From a virus: a stretch of DNA of 40,638 nt. The position numbers were made by a program, and so were the translations under genes. Positions 35,416-40,638 of this stretch are shown here, piece after piece; within the stretch, counting starts at the first letter, position 1, and every line of letters starts with the position of its first letter. The stretch covers positions 1 through 40,638 of the IMG/VR virus record IMGVR_UViG_3300042308_001934, one strand, 5' to 3'. The notes beneath the pieces were generated by a model. It saw only the letters and a list, made by a program, of their open reading frames with translations. It was not told the DNA's origin and did not search any database.

Positions 35416-36846
35416 ATGCTTGATCTTGGATTTACCTTCCCGCGCCGCCGGGCGCGAGGCTCTGTGTCTGCGCCCATCTTTATCCTTGACCAACTTAGCG
35501 CACCCGCTGCTGCTGCCTATAGTCTGCGAAAACTGCGGGCGGCATACACGGGCAGCGCAGTCCGGGTGCGCCGGTCAAGCGACAATGCGGAACTGGATAT
35601 TGGGTTCGCAACGGCGGTCCAGACGCGCACGAACCTTGCGGCTATGCCGATTAACAATAATGGTGGGTCTACTGCGCCCGGCGTGACCATGACTGTCATG
35701 GGGACCGGAACCGAGTTTGGCCAGCCTTATGTCGATGTTCGCTGGCAAGGCACGGCATCTGTTGCTGATTTTCTGCAATTTACACATAGCGCAGTGGGTG
35801 CTTTTAATCCAGCGATTCACGCTCCTGTGACCCCCGGCCTTACTTATACAACATCAATAGGTTATAGGCTTGTTTCTGGCACTGCACCAAGCGGGGCTTT
35901 ATTTCTCCGTGGAAAGCAATGTAATAGTGCTGGCAGTTTTATTGGAGGCACTGGAGTTAGTTTAGGACCCGTGACTTCTACGTTGCAGCGCGGCGCGGCT
36001 ATTCAGGTAGCGGCAGCTAACGCCGCTTTTATTCAGCCTAACATTTACATGTCCGTCAATAATGGCGAGGTTGTTGATGCGACCATCCGCCACTACGCGG
36101 CCAATGTGGAACTCGGCACTGGCAACGCCCGCCCGCTCTTGCAGCGGGATGTTCCAGAGGTTGTCGCCGACGTCGGTGATTTCGACGCAGAGGCCGTGCT
36201 GGCGCATGTCGGTGGTGGCAACGGCTTCGTCCCCACTTGGTATGACCAGTCGGGCAATGGAAGAAATGCCACAAAGACCACAGCAGGATCGCAGCCGCGC
36301 ATTGTCAATAATGGTGCACTTGAAACTGCCAACGGCAAACCCGCTATCAGATTTAACGGGTCAAGTATGTATTTAGGTGGCATACCCCTTTCACTTTCCC
36401 AGTTTACTTTGATGTCTGTATTAAATGACGCAAGACAAGTAGCAACTATTTACTACCCTATTGGGACGGGCAGCACTTCCGCAGGAAGGGGAATGTTCAG
36501 CAGCTTTCCGGGATTATTTCCACCGGCAAACAACTCATTGGGATACACTACAGACGCGCAGCCGGGTGTGGTGCAGACAGGCTTCTTACCACCAATAGGA
36601 CAGTCTTATGTTGTAAGCTTAACCACAACTGCGACAGAATCAAACATTAGGGTAAACGGTGGCAATAGTGCAACAGGTGGAAAGATCACCCTGAGCGAAC
36701 TTTTTATTGGGCAACGCGGTGACGGTGCTTGGTATTACGATGGGCATGAATCAGAAACTATCGTACTCCCATCGGACCTCTCCACCACCGCCCGCCAAAT
36801 ACTTGAGCGCAATCCGGGCGCTTATTACAACGTCAATGTCGCCTAG
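35416..36846 (+). CDS. Tail fibre / receptor-binding protein with LamG-like fold
   Basis: A 476-aa protein. The start AAAAYSLRKLRAAYTGSAVR, VRRSSDNAELDIGF and VPTWYDQSGNGRNAT are hallmarks of phage proteins related to the ConA-like lectin part of alpha-L-arabinofuranosidase B, which bind sugars on the host surface. DIGF and FDAEAVLAHVGGGNGFVPTW are normally close together; here about 180 residues (about 65-245) separate them, encoded by DNA of about 47% GC, so an extra domain seems inserted. The 3' part (36360-36780) is also AT-richer. This is the likely recognition module, exchanged by transfer. Confidence 0.8.
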   Translation: MLDLGFTFPRRRARGSVSAPIFILDQLSAPAAAAYSLRKLRAAYTGSAVRVRRSSDNAELDIGFATAVQTRTNLAAMPINNNGGSTAPGVTMTVMGTGTEFGQPYVDVRWQGTASVADFLQFTHSAVGAFNPAIHAPVTPGLTYTTSIGYRLVSGTAPSGALFLRGKQCNSAGSFIGGTGVSLGPVTSTLQRGAAIQVAAANAAFIQPNIYMSVNNGEVVDATIRHYAANVELGTGNARPLLQRDVPEVVADVGDFDAEAVLAHVGGGNGFVPTWYDQSGNGRNATKTTAGSQPRIVNNGALETANGKPAIRFNGSSMYLGGIPLSLSQFTLMSVLNDARQVATIYYPIGTGSTSAGRGMFSSFPGLFPPANNSLGYTTDAQPGVVQTGFLPPIGQSYVVSLTTTATESNIRVNGGNSATGGKITLSELFIGQRGDGAWYYDGHESETIVLPSDLSTTARQILERNPGAYYNVNVA

Positions 36847-36858
36847 AAGGAACATCCC

Positions 36859-37188
36859 GTGAAATACTTTGTCACCACCCTCGCCGCCGCGCAGTCTCTG
36901 GCCCAGCCGCTGGAAATGGCCACCGGCATAAGCGCAATCAAGGCCCAGCAGGAGGGCTGCGAAGGCGTCACCGCCTTTTGGTGGCCCCTGATCATCCACC
37001 CCGATGGCCAGCAGGTCGCAATCTGCATCCCAGACGAGCAGGCCCTGCCAACCACGATCATCCAGGACGGCGAGCCGGTCGAGGTTCCCGCCGAAATCTA
37101 TCAGTCTGGCGAAATCGAGATCAAACCGGAAGACCTAATTGACGAACTGCCCGAAGGCTGGCAACCCGCCATGCCGTCCTTGGCCTGA
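36859..37188 (+). CDS. Hypothetical 109-aa protein after the fibre
   Basis: A 109-aa protein, GTG start 36859 with AAGGA about 8 nt upstream. Acidic C-terminal part (EIEIKPEDLIDELPEGW). Lying right after the fibre, it could be a fibre-assembly chaperone, but no motif shows this. Behind it, at 37189-37250, a short GC hairpin with seven T (ggtggccttttttt) may be a weak terminator. Confidence 0.55.
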   Translation: MKYFVTTLAAAQSLAQPLEMATGISAIKAQQEGCEGVTAFWWPLIIHPDGQQVAICIPDEQALPTTIIQDGEPVEVPAEIYQSGEIEIKPEDLIDELPEGWQPAMPSLA

Positions 37189-37256
37189 TCGCAATCCAAT
37201 CCAATCTAATCCAAGCCGCATCCGCCGCCGCCGGTGGCCTTTTTTTGGAGGGCGCA

Positions 37257-37541
37257 ATGCCTTATGATCCTAGCCGCAACCTGTTTGCCAATCAGATTGC
37301 CACCAATATGGCCAACCCCGGCGGCAGCCTTAAGCCTGTCGTGCCTTCGGCCTCGGTCGATCTGGATAAATACAGCCTGCTCTATGCCACCGCGCCGACC
37401 ACCATCACCTATATTCCGATGCTGAATGCCGACACCGGTGAAAACATCACGGAAACGGTCCCAGCGGGATGGATTTCTGTAGTCGTCGTGCGGCGGGTCA
37501 TTAGCAGCAGCGCGGCGAACGCCGTTTTCCAGATTCTTTAA
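37257..37541 (+). CDS. Hypothetical 94-aa protein
   Basis: A 94-aa protein, ATG 37257 with GGAGG 6 nt upstream. The first part (YDPSRNLFANQIATNMANPG) and beta-rich rest (TTITYIPMLNADTG; WISVVVVRRVISSS) suggest a small structural protein. Not recognised. Confidence 0.6.
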   Translation: MPYDPSRNLFANQIATNMANPGGSLKPVVPSASVDLDKYSLLYATAPTTITYIPMLNADTGENITETVPAGWISVVVVRRVISSSAANAVFQIL

Positions 37542-37546
37542 CGGCC

Positions 37547-37744
37547 ATGGCCGGGCCAGAACAGGGAGAGCGGCTCGCCGCAATTGAGGCGAGCCTGCAT
37601 GGCGAACTTGGCCTGATTGCTCGGGTTAAAAAGCTCGATGAACTGGTTGGCGGCGTCTATCGCCTGATGGGCTTTCTAGTCGGCGGGGCCACCATGGTCG
37701 GCTATATTCTGGGCCTGATCACCCAGTTCATTCTCAGCCGCTAA
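37547..37744 (+). CDS. XhlA-like small membrane protein (holin candidate)
   Basis: A 65-aa protein. An N-terminal helix/coiled coil (ERLAAIEASLHGELGLIARVKKLDE) is followed by one C-terminal membrane segment (LMGFLVGGATMVGYILGLI), the layout of XhlA-type haemolysin/holin-associated proteins. It is the first of four lysis-type genes. Confidence 0.65.
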   Translation: MAGPEQGERLAAIEASLHGELGLIARVKKLDELVGGVYRLMGFLVGGATMVGYILGLITQFILSR

Positions 37745-37765
37745 TCATCCAAAGCGAGGTATCCC

Positions 37766-38056
37766 ATGAATACCCAATCCCTGCTTGGCCTGGGCGGTTT
37801 TATGGTTGCGACCATTTCCGCAATCGTGGTGCCGCTGTTTATTGTCTTCTTCCGCATGGGCCGGTCTGCGGCGGATCTGGAGGCCCAGGGCAAGGAGATC
37901 GAGGCCCTCAAGACCCGGACCGAAAAACATGGCCATGATCTCGCCGGTATAGCCTCGCTGCGCGATCTGCTTGATGAGGTCCGGGCAGATGTGAAAATAC
38001 TTTTAACCAAGCCCGCGCGCGCCCAGGGCCAGCGCGACAAGGAGCCATCGACATGA
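37766..38056 (+). CDS. N-terminally anchored coiled-coil protein of the lysis module
   Basis: A 96-aa protein with one N-terminal membrane segment (about 8-30, GFMVATISAIVVPLFIVFF) and a charged coiled coil behind it (LEAQGKEIEALKTRTEKHG). This is the topology of an i-spanin or a holin accessory factor. No outer-membrane spanin lipoprotein is seen nearby. Its stop overlaps the endolysin start (ATGA). Confidence 0.6.
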   Translation: MNTQSLLGLGGFMVATISAIVVPLFIVFFRMGRSAADLEAQGKEIEALKTRTEKHGHDLAGIASLRDLLDEVRADVKILLTKPARAQGQRDKEPST

Positions 38057-38520
38057 CCTTTGACGAAGCTTTTGAAGTCCTGATCGGGCATGAGGGCGGC
38101 TATGTGAACGATCCGCGCGATCCGGGCGGGGAGACCAAATATGGGATTTCCAAGCGCGCCTATCCGGCGGTGGATATTCGCAATCTGACCCTGGACGGGG
38201 CCAAGGCGATCTATCGGCGGGACTATTGGGCACCGGTTGGATGCGACAACCTGCCAGCCGCCCTTCGATTCCACGTCTTTGACGCCGCCGTGAATTCGGG
38301 CCTTCGCCAAGCGGTCCAGTTTCTGCAAAGAGCGGTCGAGGTTCCCGCCGATGGCCGCTTAGGGCCAGTCACCCGCGCCGCCGTCATGGCCGCCGATCCT
38401 GCCAGCCTAGCCGCCCGATACAGCGCCGCGCGCCTGCAGTTCATGACCGAGCTTTCGACCTGGCCCACCTTTGGCAAGGGCTGGGCGCGGCGGATTGCCA
38501 GCAATCTCATGAGGGCCTAG
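38053..38520 (+). CDS. Endolysin, glycoside hydrolase family 108
   Basis: A 155-aa muramidase that would cut the peptidoglycan glycan chain at lysis. The family signature IGHEGGYVNDPRDPGGETKYGI at the N-terminus contains the catalytic Glu14. The C-terminal half (QFLQRAVEVPADGRLGPVTRAAV) is the PG_binding_3 domain that always accompanies GH108. No signal peptide, so a holin is needed for release. Length is typical (about 155-180). Confidence 0.93.
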   Translation: MTFDEAFEVLIGHEGGYVNDPRDPGGETKYGISKRAYPAVDIRNLTLDGAKAIYRRDYWAPVGCDNLPAALRFHVFDAAVNSGLRQAVQFLQRAVEVPADGRLGPVTRAAVMAADPASLAARYSAARLQFMTELSTWPTFGKGWARRIASNLMRA

Positions 38521-38523
38521 GCC

Positions 38524-38940
38524 ATGGACCTTACTTCCGTTCTAGGTGTTGTAGCGACGGTGATCGACCGCGCGTTTCCTGATCCTGCCCAGCGCGATGC
38601 CGCCAAGCTGAAACTGCTCGAGCTCCAGCAGTCGGGCGAGATGGCGCAGCTCGCCGCGGACACAGAGTTGGCCAAGGCCCAGGCCGCGATCAACCAGACC
38701 GAGGCGGCCAATCCAAACCTGTTTGTCAGCGGCTGGCGACCCTTTGTCGGCTGGGTCTGTGGGCTGGGCCTGGCCTATGCCTTCCTGATCAAGCCGATTG
38801 CCTCGCCCCTGATCCAGAAATGGTGCGGGGTGCCCATGGAGGCGCTGGATATCAGCACCCTCCTGACCCTGTTGTTTGGTATGCTTGGCCTTGGCGGGCT
38901 GCGCACGTTTGAAAAAATGAACGGCGTGGCGCGAAAATAG
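38524..38940 (+). CDS. Holin, 3-TM gene-transfer-agent type
   Basis: A 138-aa protein. A charged N-terminal half (PDPAQRDAAKLKLLELQQSG) is followed by NLFVSGWRPFVGWVCGLGLAYAF, the signature of the 'holin of 3TMs' (GTA release) family, and two hydrophobic segments (LIKPIASPLI; TLLTLLFGMLGLGGL). It would form the membrane hole for the endolysin. It starts 3 nt after the endolysin stop and ends the rightward transcription unit; no clear terminator lies in the 18 bases before the convergent gene. Confidence 0.88.
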   Translation: MDLTSVLGVVATVIDRAFPDPAQRDAAKLKLLELQQSGEMAQLAADTELAKAQAAINQTEAANPNLFVSGWRPFVGWVCGLGLAYAFLIKPIASPLIQKWCGVPMEALDISTLLTLLFGMLGLGGLRTFEKMNGVARK

Positions 38941-38958
38941 GGCCGCGCCGCGCCTGCT

Positions 38959-39360
38959 TTAGGGCTGGTGGGCCTCAATAGCGGCCGCCGTGGCGAGGCT
39001 AGAGCCGCGCGGAACCAGGCGCAGAGGCATGGCCGCGACCACCACCCGCGCAGCCATGGCCCGCCACGCGCCGACTGAGGGCCAGCCGAGGCCCTTGGCC
39101 TCATAGTCGTCGGTCGGATAGCCAAGCTCGATCTCGGCAGCGGGGTGGTGGCTGCGGGTCTGTTCGATCTGGGCTATGGCCTCGCGCGCGGCGCGCTCTT
39201 GTTTTTGGATCAGGGCCAGCAGCTCATCAAGGACAGCCGGGCGGCAATTATTGCGCCCGCTCGACCATGCGTGAATTGTATCAAGGCGAACCTGCAAAAA
39301 GTCACTGGCCTCTCTGTGCGAGAGGCCAGCTGCGCCGAGAAGGAGGGCGAAAGGGGTCAT
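38959..39360 (-). CDS. Aca2/YdiL-like HTH regulator
   Basis: A 133-aa regulator. The HTH is at about residues 5-45 (LLLGAAGLSHREASDFLQVR, then DTIHAWSSGRNNCRPAVLDE), and the C-terminal part has GLGWPSVGAWRAMAARVV at about 90-107, the placing of the GW...A.A.... segment in Aca2/YdiL-like proteins. Aca proteins autorepress operons carrying anti-CRISPR genes. Here the ATG overlaps the stop of the duplicated 117-aa gene (ATGA), giving an acr-aca-like layout. The family resemblance is partial and read by eye; it may be a related control protein with no anti-CRISPR link. Confidence 0.6.
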   Translation of the reverse strand: MTPFALLLGAAGLSHREASDFLQVRLDTIHAWSSGRNNCRPAVLDELLALIQKQERAAREAIAQIEQTRSHHPAAEIELGYPTDDYEAKGLGWPSVGAWRAMAARVVVAAMPLRLVPRGSSLATAAAIEAHQP

Positions 39361-39714
39361 GCCTGCGCCCGTGGGTCGGCGGCGCGGCGCATCTTGGCCA
39401 GCTTGTCGCGGCGCTTGCGACCGAGTGGAAGCGATAGGGCGGCGGTCCAGCGGTCGCCAAACTTGGCGGCGGCGCGCTCATTGCTGATAGCCAGTTGCGT
39501 CGAAAGGCGGCGGGCCTCGGCCATGTCCCGCTCATCTTTGGCCCAGATCGCCTTAACCAAGCGAACCACAGTGGCGCGGTGTGCGTCCTTGTTCAGATCA
39601 TTAAAAAGCCGGGCCTCATGCGCCATGCCGAGCGCGTCATTAAGGCCGAGGCCCATCATGCGGGTCTCAGTGACAATCACGCCGGCATTGATTTGATTGA
39701 TCGATGTCATTTTA
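39323..39714. repeat. 392-bp direct repeat, copy A
   Basis: Identical to bases 1-392. Separated from copy B by 797 bases on the circle (39715-40511), which hold the pentapeptide-repeat gene and the short regulator fragment; the repeat period is 1,189 bp. Confidence 0.97.
39357..39710 (-). CDS. Duplicated 117-aa hypothetical protein, copy A
   Basis: The protein is identical to that at 35-388. AGGAAG about 8 nt before ATG 39710 supports the start. This copy is preceded by a 14-codon ORF with its own ribosome site instead of the dyad promoter, and is followed by the complete Aca2/YdiL-like gene. The perfect identity over coding and non-coding bases points to a very recent duplication or ongoing conversion between the copies. 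Function unknown; an anti-defence role is inferred from the neighbour only. Confidence 0.8.
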   Translation of the reverse strand: MTSINQINAGVIVTETRMMGLGLNDALGMAHEARLFNDLNKDAHRATVVRLVKAIWAKDERDMAEARRLSTQLAISNERAAAKFGDRWTAALSLPLGRKRRDKLAKMRRAADPRAQA

Positions 39715-39756
39715 AAACTTCCTACCCTTGGCGTTGATTTTCGCGAAATATTCCAT
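39712..39756 (-). CDS. 14-codon ORF coupled to copy A gene
   Basis: ATG 39756 has AAAGGA 8 nt upstream (the same leader as the pentapeptide gene) and reads MEYFAKINAKGRKF before TAA at 39714-39712, one base from the next ATG. It may couple translation of the 117-aa protein, or be the leftover start of a gene whose body was replaced when the repeat arrived. Confidence 0.45.
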   Translation of the reverse strand: MEYFAKINAKGRKF

Positions 39757-39793
39757 CGTCTTATCCTTTCACAGATGGTATCCACTAAGGGGA
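39757..39793 (-). promoter_or_regulatory. Shared leader element, copy next to the 14-codon ORF
   Basis: About 37 bases upstream of ATG 39756 match those upstream of the pentapeptide gene ATG 40358 with two mismatches. The block contains TTAGTGGATACC and the ribosome site. Confidence 0.75.
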
Positions 39794-39819
39794 GGATCCC
39801 CGGTTACTAGAGTCTAATG

Positions 39820-39842
39820 GGAAGCCCCTGGCAGAGGCTTCC
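39820..39842. other. Hairpin downstream of the pentapeptide gene
   Basis: Arms GGAAGCC / GGCTTCC (39820-39826, 39836-39842) with a 9-nt loop, flanked by partial repeats (agagtct). It lies just past the pentapeptide stop on the minus strand; no U-tract. Confidence 0.5.
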
Positions 39843-39863
39843 GGTTAGAGTCTGGCGCTGTTC

Positions 39864-40358
39864 TTAGACGGGCAGAACAGCCCCGCAAAGGTTAGCGCCG
39901 CCAAGGTTAGCGCCGCCAAGGTCAGCCCCGCGAAGGTCAGCCCTGCAAAGGTTAGCGCCGCCAAGGTTAGCGCCGCCAAGGTCAGAGCCGCCAAGGTCAG
40001 CGCCGAAAAGGTCAGCCTTGCGAAGGTCCGCCCAGCTAAGGTCAGCCCCGCGAAGGTTAGCCCAGCGAAGGTTAGCGCCGTGAAGGTCAGCGCCGCAAAG
40101 GTCAGCGCCGCGAAGGTTAGTCCAGCTAAGGTCAGCGCCGCAAAGGTCAGCCATGCGAAGGTTAGCCCCGCGAAGGTAAGCGCCGCAAATATCAGCCTCG
40201 CTAAGGTCAGCGCCTTCAAGACTGGCATCGGCCTTGACGGCTTGCAGCACTAGCAGCCGCAACTTACACGATTGCGGCGCGTCCGGCTCGCAGTCAATTT
40301 CTGCGGCGTACAGAACTTCGCCCGTGTGTCTGTGTGTGATGTTGAATAGTTCGGTCAT
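39864..40358 (-). CDS. Pentapeptide-repeat protein
   Basis: A 164-aa protein. After a 45-aa non-repeat N-terminus (FNITHRHTGEVLYAAEID), about 23 tandem pentapeptides A(D/N)LxG/x fill residues 46-160 (ADLCGADLSWTNLRGADLCG and similar), which fold as a right-handed square beta-helix. Some such proteins (Qnr, MfpA) mimic DNA and bind gyrase; others have no known target. The underlying DNA is a 15-bp tandem repeat. AAAGGA is 8 nt before ATG 40358. The gene is bracketed by the 392-bp repeats, so it could be lost as a unit by recombination. Confidence 0.85.
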   Translation of the reverse strand: MTELFNITHRHTGEVLYAAEIDCEPDAPQSCKLRLLVLQAVKADASLEGADLSEADICGAYLRGANLRMADLCGADLSWTNLRGADLCGADLHGANLRWANLRGADLSWADLRKADLFGADLGGSDLGGANLGGANLCRADLRGADLGGANLGGANLCGAVLPV

Positions 40359-40420
40359 CGTCTTGTCCTTTCACAGACGGTATCCACTAAGGGGGGGGGC
40401 GGGATGGTATCCCCTAAGGG
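40359..40420 (-). promoter_or_regulatory. Leader of the pentapeptide gene with two repeated operator-like blocks
   Basis: Two blocks of the form CCCCTTAG(T/G)GGATACC lie near 40377-40392 and 40403-40418; a third stands at 39775-39792 before the 14-codon ORF. The middle base change makes one block contain the palindrome CCCCTTAGGGG. They may be binding sites of a regulator of this cassette. Confidence 0.5.
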
Positions 40421-40423
40421 GGG

Positions 40424-40549
40424 TCAGGCGTCCAGCTTGGCCCGCAGCCATGCAGTCGCGGCCTTGTTATTGTCGTAAAAGTGCGCCGCAGCCTCGTGGC
40501 CAAGAAGCGACAGGCCAGCTGCGCCGAGAAGGAGGGCGAAAGGGGTCAT
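40424..40549 (-). CDS. 41-aa shortened relative of the Aca2/YdiL-like regulator
   Basis: The first 14 residues (MTPFALLLGAAGLS) equal those of the regulator at 38959-39360 because they lie inside the repeat. After that it reads LLGHEAAAHFYDNNKAATAW and ends after nine more residues. The EA and AW positions align with EASDFLQVRLDTIHAW in the complete protein, so it may be a diverged, cut-down HTH. It overlaps the stop of the copy B gene on the circle (bases 35-38 equal 40546-40549). Translated but possibly non-functional. Confidence 0.5.
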   Translation of the reverse strand: MTPFALLLGAAGLSLLGHEAAAHFYDNNKAATAWLRAKLDA

Positions 40550-40638
40550 GCCTGCGCCCGTGGGTCGGCGGCGCGGCGCATCTTGGCCAGCTTGTCGCGG
40601 CGCTTGCGACCGAGTGGAAGCGATAGGGCGGCGGTCCA
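40512..40638. repeat. 127-bp terminal overlap of the circular contig
   Basis: Identical to bases 1-127. The length equals a common assembler k-mer, so these bases should be counted once. They include a cut-off copy (40546-40638, minus) of the 3' end of the 117-aa gene, which is the same gene as 35-388. Confidence 0.95.

Noticed and set aside
39880-40230. Regular 15-bp repeats resembling a CRISPR or minisatellite array
   Set aside because: They are the codons of tandem pentapeptides in one open frame with a ribosome site; there are no unique spacers. The hydrophobic ALTFAGLTF-type reading of another frame is a by-product of the same repeats.

Overview
The window is one complete temperate tailed phage with a lambda-like layout and a long non-contractile (siphovirus) tail. 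The last 127 bases (40512-40638) repeat the first 127 exactly, as expected when an assembler using k=127 closes a circle. The unique genome is therefore about 40,511 bp and the window edges are arbitrary. The host is inferred to be an alphaproteobacterium, probably near Caulobacterales or Sphingomonadales. The grounds are a GcrA-type zinc peptide, a gene-transfer-agent type 3-TM holin, a CP76-like CII regulator, and GC-rich codons with palindromes resembling those of sphingomonad and caulobacter genomes. All family calls come from reading the proteins; no database was searched.

Leftward early/accessory operon (about 9.1 kb down to 1, continuing through the circle join to 38.96 kb). A sigma70-like promoter at 9127-9155 with embedded repressor sites drives, in order: a membrane protein, an ATP-dependent DNA ligase, small proteins, a ParB-like protein, a DUF2303 protein, a cupin-like protein, a C5-methyltransferase-like protein, two copies (one truncated) of an excisionase-like HTH gene flanking an AT-rich gene, and a tyrosine integrase. 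Many genes overlap by ATGA. Past the integrase lie two small genes and then a cassette. In it, a 117-aa protein is present twice inside a perfect 392-bp direct repeat (1-392 and 39323-39714). The repeats flank a pentapeptide-repeat gene, and one copy precedes an Aca2/YdiL-like regulator.

Switch region (9.1-10.9 kb). Two divergent HTH genes share a recognition-helix core and are separated by paired 15-bp operators. The same operator pair, with identical 33-bp spacing, lies at the leftward promoter. Between them is a lipoprotein moron with its own promoter and terminator. A structured, possibly non-coding RNA ending in a terminator follows the Cro-like gene.

Rightward early operon (10.9-16.5 kb): CII-like regulator, GcrA-like zinc peptide, DnaA-domain-IV-like protein, N6-adenine-type methyltransferase, CHC2/Toprim primase, SF3 helicase, an iteron-rich candidate origin, and a NusG/RfaH-like antiterminator. 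The antiterminator gene is followed within 9 nt by an exact copy of the core of the E. coli ops element.

Late operon (16.7-38.9 kb): terminase small and large subunits, gpW-like protein, portal, a fused prohead protease-major capsid protein, capsid cement, head-tail proteins, tail tube, tail chaperones with a G GGA AAC -1 frameshift site, tape measure, M/L/K/J-type tip proteins, a lectin-like fibre with an AT-rich insertion, and a lysis module (small TM proteins, GH108 endolysin, 3-TM holin).
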